This document shows positions 29,299 through 39,301 of a stretch of DNA of 64,000 bases, piece after piece. Under the pieces are notes generated by a model, which had not been told where the DNA came from, did not search any database, and saw only the letters and a program-made list of their open reading frames with translations. Within the stretch, counting starts at the first letter, position 1. Every line of letters begins with the position of its first letter. The DNA is taken from contig NZ_MDVC01000113.1 in NCBI RefSeq assembly GCF_002777425.1, forward strand, positions 1-64,000, read 5' to 3'. The translations under genes were made by a program, and so were the position numbers. This DNA is from Snodgrassella alvi. Its GTDB lineage: Bacteria > Pseudomonadota > Gammaproteobacteria > Burkholderiales > Neisseriaceae.

Positions 29299-30186
29299 TC
29301 AGGCTGAGTTAGTCAGACGGTTACGCAGCCAGCGTACAGCCGCTGCTATTTCGCTGGCACACAAACCTATGGGGCCGGTTTCACTGGCTGCAAGGATGTC
29401 GGCGGCGGCACCATGTAACCATACACCAGCGAATACCGCCTGTTCCGGCGGTATTCGCTGAGCCAGCAAACTGCCAATAATACCCGCGAGCACATCACCA
29501 CTACCGGCTGTTGCCAGTCCTGAATTGCCGGTTTCATTTTGCTGTATCCGTCCATTGGGTGAGGCAATCAGACTCTGATGCCCTTTCAGCACCACCCATG
29601 CACCATATTGTTCGGCCAGCCTGCGCACAGCCTGATGGCGGTTACTTTGTATCTCACTTATTGTGCAATGCAGCAGGCGTGCAGCTTCGCCCGGATGCGG
29701 CGTTAAGATAATGTTTTGCTTATTCTGGTTGCTGGTCAGCAAGGCTGGCTGTTGCGCCACCAGATTGAGTGCGTCGGCATCCAGTAGCATGGTAGTGCTG
29801 TTCTGTTGCAGGCATTCAGTCAGCATGGTTAAAGCAGAGGTATCAGTCCCCAGGCCACAGCCAATCACCCATGCAGTAATATCTGAGCGTTGCAATAGAC
29901 GGCCTGCGGTACTAAGCATGATTTCTGGCTGTTGAGCCAGTAGGGGCATTGGTAAAGCCGGCTGGTGAAAGCCAAGCCATACCTTGCCGCAGCCGCAATG
30001 CAACGCAGCCATCCCAGCCAGTGTAATCGAGCCGGCCATTCCTTCAGAACCGCCCACAATTGCCAGCGTACCAAATGTGCCTTTATGGCTTTGCGGTGAG
30101 CGTGGCTGGCACAGAGCTGGAAAATGTGTATGTGCCAGTCGCCGCCATTGCCTCAGCATATCTTTATCAATCTGAAATCCGTTCAT
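29299..30186 (-). CDS. nnrD: ADP-dependent NAD(P)H-hydrate dehydratase
   Basis: NnrD repairs hydrated NAD(P)H back to NAD(P)H. The 295-residue protein has the YjeF C-terminal (ribokinase-like) domain: HKGTFGTLAIVGGSEGMAGS at about 35-54, VIGCGLGTD at about 106-114, ILTPHPGEAARLL and GNSGLATAGSGDVLAGIIGSL. The NnrE epimerase domain fused in many bacteria is absent, so an epimerase, if present, is encoded elsewhere. It is the last gene of cca-glnD-nnrD. Confidence 0.92.
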   Translation of the reverse strand: MNGFQIDKDMLRQWRRLAHTHFPALCQPRSPQSHKGTFGTLAIVGGSEGMAGSITLAGMAALHCGCGKVWLGFHQPALPMPLLAQQPEIMLSTAGRLLQRSDITAWVIGCGLGTDTSALTMLTECLQQNSTTMLLDADALNLVAQQPALLTSNQNKQNIILTPHPGEAARLLHCTISEIQSNRHQAVRRLAEQYGAWVVLKGHQSLIASPNGRIQQNETGNSGLATAGSGDVLAGIIGSLLAQRIPPEQAVFAGVWLHGAAADILAASETGPIGLCASEIAAAVRWLRNRLTNSA

Positions 30187-30256
30187 TGCATGCTCCCTGT
30201 CATTACAGCTTACTGCGATCGTAAAGTATGTTCCCGTTGATAAGAATCAATCCCAT

Positions 30257-32821
30257 TTATAGCAGGAGCTGATCCAGCAGGGCATTTTTAAGCCGTAATT
30301 GCTGCTGGGTATCGGCTAGCTGGGGGGCATACACCAAAAAACTGTCTTCCACACGTTCATCCAGAGTCATGATTTTGGCAAAACGGATACTGATGTTCAG
30401 TTCGGATAAAACGGCGGCAATATTGGCCAGTAAAAATCGCCGGTTGGCCGTGATAATGTGCAGGTTATACCAGCCGGTATTATCTTCTTCATCAATGCTG
30501 ATACGTGGTGCAATTGGCATATGGCGGCTTCGCCGGCTCAGGCTGGCCGGATTATTAGTAGGCATCGGCAGATGACCATTAACAAACTGATTGAGAGCCA
30601 GCTCGGTTTTATTCTGAATAGCTAGATAATCGCCTGTATTGAGCCCCGGGGGAAATTGCAGAATAAACGTGTCGAGAATAAAGTTGTGCTCGGTAATATA
30701 AGCGCGGGCAGTCAAGATATTCATACCGGCCTCACTGAAAACAGAAGCCAGCTCGGTAAACAGTTTCGGGCGATTAGGCATATACACCATTACTTTTAAA
30801 GTATCGGTGTCTGGCAGTAGCTGGCTGTGTGCCTGCGCCTGCTGTTCATAATTAATAATTTTTGACAAATGCCACAGAATATCCTGCCACTCATGGCGGG
30901 CAAAATAAGCCTGCCCCAGAATGTGCCACAGCTCGCGTTGCTGTGCTTCGCTGATATGATACTGACTTAATTCATGCATTGCCTGCTGCCGGCGGTCGAG
31001 GATGGCCGTTTGCCGGTTACTTTGTTTACCGCTCAAATGGTGCAGTGCAGCTTTATATAATCTTTCCAGCAGACTGGCTTTCCATGAGTTCCAGATTTTC
31101 GGATTGGTACCACGAATATCAGCTACGGTAAGCAGGTACAGTGCAGTCAGGCGCTCAACCGTTTTTACCTGTTTGCTGAATCGGGCAACCACTTCCGGGT
31201 CCTGAATATCTTCTTTTTGTGCTGTCATCGACATCAGCAGATGCTGCTCCACCAGCCACGCGAGTAAATCACTTTCTTCCGCATCCAGAAAATGATCTTC
31301 AGCAAAACGCCGTGCATCTGGCACACCCTTTTGCGCATGGTTGCCACCACGCCCTTTGGCAATATCATGAAACAGCGCTGCCATGTATAAAATATGTTTA
31401 TGCGCAAAGGTATGCATCAGGGTAGAAGCAAAAGGCAGCTCATGGCTGTGCTGCTCCATGGCCAGACGCCGCATATTGCGCACAACCATTAATATATGGT
31501 CGTCTACCGGATAGATATGAATCAAATCATGTTGTAGCAGACCAACGATTTTTCCCCATGCAGGCAGATAGCGTCCCAGCACCCCATACAGATTGATAAA
31601 CCGCAGTAAATGGGTTAGCCCGTTGCCATGCCTGAAAAAATCGGCAAAGCATTTACGGTTGACCGGATGCTGATAAAACGTTTCATCAACCAGCTGGTGT
31701 GCTGCCGCCCACCAGGCACGCAAGGTTTTGGGCGCGAGGCCAGTAATATCACTGTGTTCCTGAGCAATGCGCAGAATGGTAAAAATATGCTCCGGTTTCT
31801 GCCAGAAAAGTTCAAGGTCATGTACCGCCAGCATATTGCCAACCTGATAATAATGCTGGTCAAGTTCCACTACCACACGGGGTAGTGCAGCATAGACACG
31901 GTCGCGCAGCATCGGCACCAGAATACCACTGAGCTGTTTTACCCCTTTTAGTGCACGGTAAAAATCATGCATCAGTTTTTCACTGGCGCGTGAAGTGGCA
32001 TCATCAACGTATCCCAGATTCTGTGCCACCTGTGTTTGCAGATCGAAAATAAGCCGGTCTTCTGCCCGTTTGGCAGTCAGATGCAGCTCAATGCGGATTC
32101 TCGCCAGCTGCTTCTGGCAGCTAAGTAACAGTCTTGCTTCAGTGCGGTTCAGAATTGCTTTTTTCATCAGTTCATGAATCTGCGGCGGTAATCCCTGCAC
32201 CTTGGCCAGCCACAACAGCGTATGAATATCACGTAAACCACCCTGAGTGGTTTTTACATTCGCTTCCAGCAGGCTGGCTTCTCCTGAGGCCTTAGCATAG
32301 CGCTGCCATTGTTCCAGTATCTTACCTTCAATAAAAGCGGCCACATCACGTTGCAAATCGAGCTGATGGATAAATTCTGTTGCCAGTTGCCGCTGGCCGC
32401 ACAGAAAGCGGCTTTCCAGTAAGGCAGAGTCGCCCGTTAAATCCTGCCGTGCACTTTCACATAATTCCTCAATCGTGCCCATCTTTGGTGCTGGCTGTAA
32501 GCGCATATCCCATAATATTTGCACAAATGCGGCAATCTGCTGCTGTAGGTCAGCATCAATCACATTTTTGCTGACAATAGCCATATCCATATCCGAATAC
32601 GGATACATCTCGCCGCGCCCAAACCCACCTATAGCCAGTAAACACAATTGCTGACCGGCAAAAAATTCCTGCCACAGCGTTGTCAACACTTCGGTAATAA
32701 TCTGAGTATGCTGCCGAAAATATACAAAAGGATGCTGGCGTTGCCGGTACATCTCAGCAGCAAGCTGCTTGTGCTGATGTAATCTATCCGACAATTGGGT
32801 AACAAGCGCTGAGGCAAACAT
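30257..32821 (-). CDS. glnD: [Protein-PII] uridylyltransferase/uridylyl-removing enzyme
   Basis: GlnD reads glutamine and adds or removes UMP on the PII signal proteins. The 854-residue protein has the expected four domains. The nucleotidyltransferase site is LLAIGGFGRGEMYPYSDMDMA near 60-80. The HD hydrolase domain has YMAALFHDIAKGRGGNHA near residues 480-497. Two ACT domains occupy the last 180 residues (MVYMPNRPKLFTELASVFSE and LHIITANRRFLLANIAAVLSE). It starts two bases after the cca stop, indicating coupling. Confidence 0.95.
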   Translation of the reverse strand: MFASALVTQLSDRLHQHKQLAAEMYRQRQHPFVYFRQHTQIITEVLTTLWQEFFAGQQLCLLAIGGFGRGEMYPYSDMDMAIVSKNVIDADLQQQIAAFVQILWDMRLQPAPKMGTIEELCESARQDLTGDSALLESRFLCGQRQLATEFIHQLDLQRDVAAFIEGKILEQWQRYAKASGEASLLEANVKTTQGGLRDIHTLLWLAKVQGLPPQIHELMKKAILNRTEARLLLSCQKQLARIRIELHLTAKRAEDRLIFDLQTQVAQNLGYVDDATSRASEKLMHDFYRALKGVKQLSGILVPMLRDRVYAALPRVVVELDQHYYQVGNMLAVHDLELFWQKPEHIFTILRIAQEHSDITGLAPKTLRAWWAAAHQLVDETFYQHPVNRKCFADFFRHGNGLTHLLRFINLYGVLGRYLPAWGKIVGLLQHDLIHIYPVDDHILMVVRNMRRLAMEQHSHELPFASTLMHTFAHKHILYMAALFHDIAKGRGGNHAQKGVPDARRFAEDHFLDAEESDLLAWLVEQHLLMSMTAQKEDIQDPEVVARFSKQVKTVERLTALYLLTVADIRGTNPKIWNSWKASLLERLYKAALHHLSGKQSNRQTAILDRRQQAMHELSQYHISEAQQRELWHILGQAYFARHEWQDILWHLSKIINYEQQAQAHSQLLPDTDTLKVMVYMPNRPKLFTELASVFSEAGMNILTARAYITEHNFILDTFILQFPPGLNTGDYLAIQNKTELALNQFVNGHLPMPTNNPASLSRRSRHMPIAPRISIDEEDNTGWYNLHIITANRRFLLANIAAVLSELNISIRFAKIMTLDERVEDSFLVYAPQLADTQQQLRLKNALLDQLLL

Positions 32822-32823
32822 AA

Positions 32824-34062
32824 TTAATAGCCGTTGGGTTGGGATTGACGATAAGCATTCTGTAACGGACGGATCTGATTCAGTCTTGCCTCATCTATAG
32901 CCTGAGCAATCTGCTGCGAATCAGCCGTAGTACGGGCAATTGCGGCTGCATCAATATCCAGCGCTGCCGACTGCATGGCCAGCCAGTGCTGCTGTTGTGG
33001 GTATTGCTGCTGTTCAAATCCCAGCCGCCCGCGTATATCAGCCACACATACCCGTAAAATCTGGGTAAAACGTTGCGGGCGGCGCAAGGCATCAGTCTTT
33101 TTCAGAATATCCAGCACCGTTTTCGGTTTGAGCTGGCTCACACTGTGCAGCCTGATATGATAACTGCAAACCAGCAATGCTAATTGTGCACAGGCTTTGG
33201 GCACCTGCCAGCGCTGGTTTACTGTCTCCACCGGCTTGATTCCGGCCTGATCGTGTCCGGGGTGGCTTGGTAACTTTTCAGCAGGTGTTAATGCTTTGCC
33301 CAGGTCATGGGTGAGAGTCGCGTAGCGTTCTTCCAGCGAATAATCATGTTCGGCAGCATACTGTAAGCAAAGCAGCGTATGTTCACCAGCATCTATTTCC
33401 GGATGGTAATCAGCACGCTGTGGTACGCCAAATAAAGCATCCACTTCCGGCAGAATAATCTTCAGAGCACCGCAGGCGCGCAAAACCTCTATCATTAAAC
33501 GCGGCCGCTTTTCCATCAATCCCTTCGCCAGCTCCTGCCATACCCGCTCTGCAACCAGTGCATTTACCTCACCATTGGCCACCATCTGGCGCATTAATGC
33601 CATCGTTTCATCCGCAACCCGAAACCCGTAGCGGGCTGCAAAACGAGCTAGACGCAAAATCCGCACTGGGTCTTCCGCGAATGCCGGGCTGACATGGCGC
33701 AAGATACCGCGGCGTAAATCAGCCAAACCATTGTAGGGATCGATCAGATTGCCTGCTGCATCTTCTGCCATGGCATTAATGGTTAAATCACGCCGCTGCA
33801 AATCCTGTTCCAGCGTGACATCAGCGGCTGCATGAAAGGTAAAGCCACCATATCCTGCTGCCACTTTGCGCTCCGTGCGTGCCAGCGCATATTCTTCATG
33901 TGTTTGTGGGTGCAGAAACACCGGAAAATCCTTGCCAACCGGCTGATAGCCAGCCTGTAACATATCTTCAGCATCAGCACCCACCACCACCCAGTCGCGG
34001 TCAGCCACTGGGCGTTGCAAATACTTATCCCTTACCGCACCACCAACTAAATAAATTTGCAT
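32824..34062 (-). CDS. cca: CCA-adding tRNA nucleotidyltransferase
   Basis: Cca builds or repairs the 3' CCA end of tRNAs. The 412-residue protein starts with [18 protein letters not shown], including the GGxVRD motif, and has catalytic aspartates in [20 protein letters not shown] and ARFAARYGF are conserved. The C-terminal HD domain ([21 protein letters not shown]) places it with gammaproteobacterial-type multifunctional enzymes that also have phosphatase/phosphodiesterase activity. I reject 24 extra upstream codons because the family starts at this Met. It heads the cca-glnD-nnrD run. Confidence 0.94.
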   Translation of the reverse strand: MQIYLVGGAVRDKYLQRPVADRDWVVVGADAEDMLQAGYQPVGKDFPVFLHPQTHEEYALARTERKVAAGYGGFTFHAAADVTLEQDLQRRDLTINAMAEDAAGNLIDPYNGLADLRRGILRHVSPAFAEDPVRILRLARFAARYGFRVADETMALMRQMVANGEVNALVAERVWQELAKGLMEKRPRLMIEVLRACGALKIILPEVDALFGVPQRADYHPEIDAGEHTLLCLQYAAEHDYSLEERYATLTHDLGKALTPAEKLPSHPGHDQAGIKPVETVNQRWQVPKACAQLALLVCSYHIRLHSVSQLKPKTVLDILKKTDALRRPQRFTQILRVCVADIRGRLGFEQQQYPQQQHWLAMQSAALDIDAAAIARTTADSQQIAQAIDEARLNQIRPLQNAYRQSQPNGY

Positions 34063-34196
34063 ATCAAATGTATCAATCAAAAACAGAAGGTCATTGTGCC
34101 GTAGTCCGGTACAGTTGTTAACTGATTTTTCCACCGGCTTAACTGGCTACAGGCAGGAAAACGAGATATGAGGTCAGTCAGATTCAGTGACGCACA

Positions 34197-34230
34197 GAAA
34201 ATAAAACGCTCTGCGTACAGGCAGAGCGTT
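34197..34230 (-). terminator. Rho-independent terminator after the MatC-like permease
   Basis: Ten-bp stem AACGCTCTGC / GCAGAGCGTT with a 6-base loop; on the minus strand it runs into TTTATTTTC. It separates the permease from cca. Confidence 0.75.
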
Positions 34231-34245
34231 GACATTGCATGATGA

Positions 34246-35559
34246 TTACATCATCAGCGCAGGCACAATCATGGCCAAACCCGGCAAAATTGGTACTGTA
34301 GAAAAGGCAACAATCAGCAAACGTTTAAACATTGTCTCCTGCTGTTTTTCATCAGTAACACTTACTACCAGCGTACCGGCAATATGAATCGGATTAACCA
34401 CACTGAGCATAGCTGGCGCAGCACAGGCCATTATAATCAGTGAAATTTGCGGAGATTCGCCAAAAATGGTGAATACCATCGGAATCATCAGGCTGATTAC
34501 GCCCAAGGTAGAAGACTCTACATTACTCAGGAACGTAGTCAGGTAAGCAAGCATAAACAGCAGGGCGATTTTACTGCTGGTCAGACTTAACAGCCCATGT
34601 TCAACTGCATCCATGGTATTTATCTGCATCATGGTACCAATGAGAACCAGCAAGCCGCTGATAACCACCACTGCATTCCAGGGAATTTTTTTCACAAAAT
34701 CCTTACTGTTTTTGGGGAAAAACAGCATCAATACCACAGCCAGCGTCAAGGCAGTCAGGCCAACATTGGCTTTAGCAAATACCACCAGTAGCAGAAAAAT
34801 CAATACGGCAATCGTAGAGCATATTGCGTAAAATGGCTGTAATTGATGAGTATCACAGGTTTCCTGTTTGATTGGTTTAAGCAGCAGAAAACCCTTTACA
34901 GGCTTGTCAGTATTGTCTGCATCAACCACTCTTTTTTCATGAAACACAATCTGTAAAGCAATGACAAACAGAATACTGATTACTGTACCCAGCAGCCACA
35001 CCAGCCACGGGTTATACTCCACCTGTGCTTTTTTAGCCGCATCGAGAATTACCTGACCGGTAGGATTAATCGGCGACAGTGCACCCGTATTGGCACCAAT
35101 AATTGCCGCCATTTCACAGATAAAAAACAGTCGGGGATGTTTTCTGCCTAAAGCCGCAATTACTGGCACCAGCAACGTAATCGAAGCAGTAGAAAAGGCA
35201 CCGGCTGTTGAAATAGCAAAGCCTATAAAATAGCCAATCCACGGCACAACATGAGTATAGTGCCCCATTTTGGCGTAGACCTTATCTGTAAACCAGCTCA
35301 GACCACCGCTTTTTTCCAGATGGGCAAATAATAAAGATACTCCGATTAACAGCGTGACAATAGCACCGGGAAAATGATGCAGAACCTCCTTACTGCTCAG
35401 TACCATCCCTGTAGCGGAACTATCTGCAATTTTAGCAGATGCCATAACCAACACTGCTGTAGCACTAAACCCCAGCAAACCTATATTGACATGTCGCCAG
35501 ACAGCCAGAATCAAAATCACAACCAATAATACGAGCGATAATACTTGTAGTAAGTTCAT
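34246..35559 (-). CDS. MatC-like dicarboxylate carrier / ion-transporter superfamily permease
   Basis: A 437-residue permease with about twelve hydrophobic segments and no signal peptide. The N-terminal half fits the dicarboxylate carrier MatC family (LLQVLSLVLLVVILILAVWRH, then FPGAIVTLLIGVSLLFAHLEKSGG and TGALSPINPTGQ). A matching motif in the second half is LSVVNPIHIAGTLV, as expected for inverted-repeat ArsB/SLC13-type carriers. A C4-dicarboxylate or malonate substrate is likely from the family but unproven. A decayed second copy of its C-terminal half lies directly upstream. Confidence 0.78.
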   Translation of the reverse strand: MNLLQVLSLVLLVVILILAVWRHVNIGLLGFSATAVLVMASAKIADSSATGMVLSSKEVLHHFPGAIVTLLIGVSLLFAHLEKSGGLSWFTDKVYAKMGHYTHVVPWIGYFIGFAISTAGAFSTASITLLVPVIAALGRKHPRLFFICEMAAIIGANTGALSPINPTGQVILDAAKKAQVEYNPWLVWLLGTVISILFVIALQIVFHEKRVVDADNTDKPVKGFLLLKPIKQETCDTHQLQPFYAICSTIAVLIFLLLVVFAKANVGLTALTLAVVLMLFFPKNSKDFVKKIPWNAVVVISGLLVLIGTMMQINTMDAVEHGLLSLTSSKIALLFMLAYLTTFLSNVESSTLGVISLMIPMVFTIFGESPQISLIIMACAAPAMLSVVNPIHIAGTLVVSVTDEKQQETMFKRLLIVAFSTVPILPGLAMIVPALMM

Positions 35560-35954
35560 AGATAGTCCTGATTTGTTATCGTTCTGAAAAAAATTACGCT
35601 GAAAATCGTAAAATAATCAAACAGAATTTATGTTTATTTTGAATTAAGTGGTACCCTCTTTCGTTAAAGTTCAGTGGATTCTTAACTTGTCATTTATAGC
35701 GTATTTGCCGGATTTTAACAAACAAAAATTAACTAAATATTCATATTTGTTATGATGAATGCTAGTGTTGAAGTATGGCGTTGAAATAAAGTATAGGATG
35801 TATGTTTATATAAAATAAAAGAAAAAAATTTTATTTGATGATATTTTGTTTCCGGGGAAAACAGAATGTGCTTATCAAAATTATTAATGTTTATACACAT
35901 AAAGAATGTATGTACAAAATTGTTAAATGCAGCGATTAGCATAAACTCTCCACG
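35560..35954. other. AT-rich spacer upstream of the permease
   Basis: About 395 bases. A minus-strand frame at 35733-35942 encodes a low-complexity Phe/Ile/Asn-rich peptide with no motif and is not believed. The permease promoter is expected here but was not fixed. Confidence 0.5.
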
Positions 35955-36350
35955 TTATTGCCGATAAGCATAGCTGTTGCCTGGAATAATCGGGAAGGTT
36001 AAAAAGCAATTATCAAGTAGGTGCCCGCAAATCGTAGCTTGCTACTCAGCGGCATAACAAGCCACCAGCACACTCGCTATACCAACCAGAGTTATCACAC
36101 TCAGCAATAACACTAGAGGATATTCCGCCATAAGCAGCGATAAATGCCCAGTGATCCAAAATCATAAAAATCATCGGCCTTATCTGGCTAATCAGCCTGA
36201 TAGCAGACGATTTCACATTATTCAGATAGAAAAGATAACAGAATTAGCTGGTTAGTAGTCATGCTGAGCAAACTTTCATCTGGCATCTGTAACTTGGATA
36301 TAGCACTATCGTACCGCTAAAAACCAGTATTGATATAAATATACTTTACG
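35955..36350 (-). pseudogene. Decayed C-terminal half of a second MatC-like permease
   Basis: Translating the minus strand in shifting frames recovers the second half of the intact neighbour permease in order. Near 36340, ILVFSGTIVL matches VVVISGLLVL. LLSMTTNQLILLSFL matches LLSLTSSKIALLFML. NNVKSSAIRLISQIRPMIFMIL matches the SNVESS...ISLMIPMVFTIF block. Near the 3' end LLDNCFLTFPIIPG matches LLIVAFSTVPILPG. At least two frameshifts and internal stops separate these pieces, so it cannot make a protein. The homology is seen directly; whether it arose by duplication or is the remnant of a formerly tandem pair is unknown. Confidence 0.82.
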
Positions 36351-36381
36351 CCATGAGGATAAATAGTCATAGGCAAAAATA

Positions 36382-36942
36382 TTAATCAGGTAAAACTAAA
36401 TTCATGCGCTGTAAGGCTTCTTCAATATCTTCATCGTGGTCTATACAAAAAAATTTAAAATCATTCGTTTTAGGAATTTTTTTAAAAATATCTGTTTTTG
36501 AAAATTCAACCAGTTGCTTCGTGAATAAATCAAGCAAACTATTGGCGAAAGCTTTCCATGCACCATAATCGTCATTAACATCATTAGGATAAAGTTTATT
36601 AAAATAGTTTTCTAGTTCTTCCTCACTAAAAACGTATAGCGTATCAAAACATTGATATTCCCAATCACCAGTATTGTATCTGAGTTGATAAATCGCCTCT
36701 GTTGTTCTGTAATTCTCAGCAAAATCCCCGTTTTGATACCTGTTTAACACCTTAGAAAAAGCATGTTCAGTATTAAAGCATAAATTAATTTCACCGTATT
36801 CAACGTTACAATCAAAAGCAAAAGCGTAAAATCTTAACTCAGGGTGTTGTATTAGAAATTTCTCAACCCCGTTAATAGAAAAATCAAGAATTTTTTTACT
36901 TATCTTAGAGTTGTAGCTGACCAAATAATTATTCTCTCTCAT
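36382..36942 (-). CDS. DUF4303-like hypothetical protein
   Basis: A 186-residue acidic, soluble protein rich in Asn, Phe and Tyr, much more AT-rich than the core genes around it. FYAFAFDCNVEYGEINLCFNT near residues 38-58 and YQLRYNTGDWEYQCFD near 85-100 fit the DUF4303 pattern, a family often found beside polymorphic toxins as a presumed immunity or effector-associated gene. No toxin gene is visible next to it. The family call is from memory of the pattern; the function is unknown. It lies just upstream of the permease pseudogene. Confidence 0.6.
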   Translation of the reverse strand: MRENNYLVSYNSKISKKILDFSINGVEKFLIQHPELRFYAFAFDCNVEYGEINLCFNTEHAFSKVLNRYQNGDFAENYRTTEAIYQLRYNTGDWEYQCFDTLYVFSEEELENYFNKLYPNDVNDDYGAWKAFANSLLDLFTKQLVEFSKTDIFKKIPKTNDFKFFCIDHDEDIEEALQRMNLVLPD

Positions 36943-37290
36943 TGTGGAATACTATTTTTATTAATTAATAATATATAATCAATTCCTAAGCAATCATTAA
37001 AGTGATTACAATAATCTCTCACTTCCTTAATAAAATATTATATCTAAAACACTAATTGGTATATTGGTTGGGAATTGACATAAAATCAAAAGTATAAAAA
37101 AGAGTGGAATATTATTAATTAAAAAGCAGCCAATGGTAACAAATAGTTTATAGTACTAATACAGCGTTAATATGTTTAATAACAAACAGGGCTATCCAGT
37201 TGCTTGTTATTGTGCAGTAGTTACCAGAATAACAAATTATCTTTTAACAGCATGCATTACAAACAACCAGATAACTTTCAACAAAAACAA
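36943..37290. other. AT-rich spacer, nothing recognised
   Basis: About 350 bases of low-complexity AT-rich sequence with no supported gene, repeat or hairpin. Confidence 0.5.
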
Positions 37291-37473
37291 TCAATGATTA
37301 CTGTCTGGCGTTCTGTTCTTCAGTTTCCAGCTATTACCTGCATGCTGGGTAGGAGGTGCTTTTTCATGGTCTTTAAGCGTAACATAATTTTCCACACCAT
37401 GACCATGCTGATCGACTTCCTGATAAATTCCGCCATTAGTGCCAGAATTATCACCGGGTTTCAGATTGCTCAT
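37291..37473 (-). CDS. YjzC-like small protein
   Basis: A 60-residue polar protein. LKPGDNSGTNGGIYQEVD at the N-terminus, VTLKDHEKAPPT in the middle and the closing HAGNSWKL follow the YjzC family pattern (KPG...NG.Y.E...G... then P.T....W). Members are small proteins of unknown role known mostly from Bacillus and some proteobacteria. The start ATG 37473 has a good AAGGAG site seven bases upstream; the longer frame upstream of it lacks one. The complementary-strand frame is a shadow. Confidence 0.65.
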   Translation of the reverse strand: MSNLKPGDNSGTNGGIYQEVDQHGHGVENYVTLKDHEKAPPTQHAGNSWKLKNRTPDSNH

Positions 37474-37884
37474 ATACCACTCCTTGTACAATATCTGCCG
37501 TGAAGCTACGGTAGGCTTATTATTGATTGTAATTTTAAATAATACAAGCACTTAATCTTAATTTAATTTACCAGAATTAAATTAACAGCTACTATGGTTT
37601 AAAGTGAGTCACAATATCTTCAGACACTGCCGGTTATCAGCAGAATATATTGACTCAGCCAGCCATTAATAAGCAAATAATCTCTTTGTCGGCAACAAGC
37701 AATAAAATAAATCATTTATAAATAACTGATAAAAATGATTTAATTTTGCCTGCTGATTTTCATTACCAGAAAAGGCAATGATAAATAATAAAGCAGTTTT
37801 TAATTACCCTTGTAGCTTGTTATCCGGTATCCGAGTGATTTTCGGTTACAATAATCGCTTGCAAAGAAAAAAGTAAGGAAAAGT
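37474..37884. other. AT-rich spacer upstream of the GAF-like gene
   Basis: About 410 bases between divergent genes without a supported gene. A TACAAT box at 37847-37852 may be the -10 of the gene at 37885, but no -35 was found. Confidence 0.4.
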
Positions 37885-38589
37885 ATGGCATGCGCTCAGG
37901 TGCGTGATTACCTGCAAACGCAAGGATTAAAAGTATCGGCAGAAGAAGTACGGATGGCCATGCTGGCTGTACAGTCTGTATTGGAGCTGGCACAGGCTGA
38001 AATCGATATGTCTGTCTTATGGTATGAAGAAAACGGATTCAGTCTGGCACAAAAATTTGGCTTGAATACAGCAGTACTGCATCAGCTACAGCCGACTGAT
38101 CTGTTTACTATCAATAATAACAGTGCATATACATTGCGGCAGATGTATCTCGCTTTAGATTCAATCGCAAGCCGTTATCATAACGATACCTTTGCTTTAT
38201 ATTTATACGAATCAGATGATGAAGCAGGGCAGTTATATCGATTACTGGCTCAGGGCAGCAAATTGCCGGCGAGAATTGAATGTGGACAGCAACAGGTACA
38301 ACAGTATTTATTTGCCCGCACGGCAACAACCGGCTGGCTGAATCAGGTAAATAACGTGCAGCAATGGCTGGCAGATGGCAGCCTGGTCGATGAACAGGTC
38401 GGAGCTTCCCAGCTAGCTGTCCCCGTAACCAGCGGGCAGGGGCAGATATTGGGTGTGCTGTATACTACTCATCAGCACGATAATGCCATCACCGAAGCCG
38501 AACTAATCGACTGGATAGCTATGGCCATTGTTATCACACCGTTGCTGCAAAATCTGCATAACGCCAGTACAGCACTCATCAAGGGATAA
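37885..38589 (+). CDS. Hypothetical protein with a GAF-like fold, upstream of ribA
   Basis: A 234-residue soluble protein. The first 60 residues are helical ([29 protein letters not shown]). The rest has a GAF-domain-like pattern: [23 protein letters not shown], then [25 protein letters not shown], then [24 protein letters not shown] do not recognise a named family. It ends five bases before the ribA start, so the two form an operon, which hints at a link with flavin or guanine-nucleotide metabolism but does not show one. Confidence 0.7.
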   Translation: MACAQVRDYLQTQGLKVSAEEVRMAMLAVQSVLELAQAEIDMSVLWYEENGFSLAQKFGLNTAVLHQLQPTDLFTINNNSAYTLRQMYLALDSIASRYHNDTFALYLYESDDEAGQLYRLLAQGSKLPARIECGQQQVQQYLFARTATTGWLNQVNNVQQWLADGSLVDEQVGASQLAVPVTSGQGQILGVLYTTHQHDNAITEAELIDWIAMAIVITPLLQNLHNASTALIKG

Positions 38590-38594
38590 ATATC

Positions 38595-39218
38595 ATGACA
38601 ACAACACATCAAAACCAAATTAAAGACCATAGCCCAGTGCGTTTTATTGCTTCCTGCCGTTTACCAACGCAGTGGGGTGAATTTACTATGTATGGATTTG
38701 AAGATGTGCGCAACCGGCAGGAGCACGTAGCACTTACCGTAGGTGATATTGCTAGTGGTGAAGCTGTACTTGGACGAATTCATTCTGAATGTCTTACCGG
38801 CGATGCCTTATTTTCCAAGCGTTGCGATTGTGGGCCGCAGCTTGAAGCTGCTATGAAAGCCGTGCAGCAGGCAGGACGTGGAGTGATTGTTTACTTACGT
38901 CAGGAAGGACGCGGCATTGGCTTACTGAATAAAATCCGTGCCTACAAGCTTCAAGATGAAGGACTGGATACAGTTGAAGCCAATCTTGCTTTAGGCCTGC
39001 CAGTAGATGCACGCGATTTTGCGCTGGCCAAAGACATGCTCGACTATCTTGGCGTACAGTCAATCCAGCTAATGACCAATAATCCGCAGAAAGTAACCAC
39101 ACTCAAAGCACTCGGTATCAATGTAGTCAATCGTGTGCCCTTACATGTTGGCCAGAATCCTGAAAATCAGCATTATCTGCACACTAAAATGGAAAAACTG
39201 GGACATTTTGCTAATTAA
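38595..39218 (+). CDS. ribA: GTP cyclohydrolase II
   Basis: RibA opens the GTP ring to start riboflavin synthesis. The 207-residue length is that of the stand-alone enzyme, without a fused RibB domain. Zinc ligands are in [20 protein letters not shown] (three Cys). The GTP-binding and catalytic stretch is [21 protein letters not shown], with the nucleophilic Arg and a Tyr in the motif. LMTNNPQKV closes the active site. It follows the GAF-like gene with five bases between them. No FMN riboswitch was seen upstream. Confidence 0.95.
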   Translation: MTTTHQNQIKDHSPVRFIASCRLPTQWGEFTMYGFEDVRNRQEHVALTVGDIASGEAVLGRIHSECLTGDALFSKRCDCGPQLEAAMKAVQQAGRGVIVYLRQEGRGIGLLNKIRAYKLQDEGLDTVEANLALGLPVDARDFALAKDMLDYLGVQSIQLMTNNPQKVTTLKALGINVVNRVPLHVGQNPENQHYLHTKMEKLGHFAN

Positions 39219-39259
39219 AGTCCAGACCAAAAGTTTATTTTTTTAATTATACTCAAAAC

Positions 39260-39290
39260 AAACGGCTAGTATTAACTAGCCGTTTGTTTC
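39260..39290. terminator. Bidirectional terminator between ribA and the first pilC
   Basis: Eleven-bp stem AAACGGCTAGT / ACTAGCCGTTT with ATTA loop, TTTG(TTT) on both sides. The same stem and loop recur after the second pilC. Confidence 0.75.
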
Positions 39291-39301
39291 ATCAATAGAA
39301 T

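Noticed and set aside
35733-35942. Minus-strand frame of 69 codons upstream of the permease
   Set aside because: AT-rich random-looking peptide with no start signal.
37204-37503. Plus-strand frame of 99 codons
   Set aside because: Overlaps the YjzC-like gene, which has a much better ribosome site and a family pattern.
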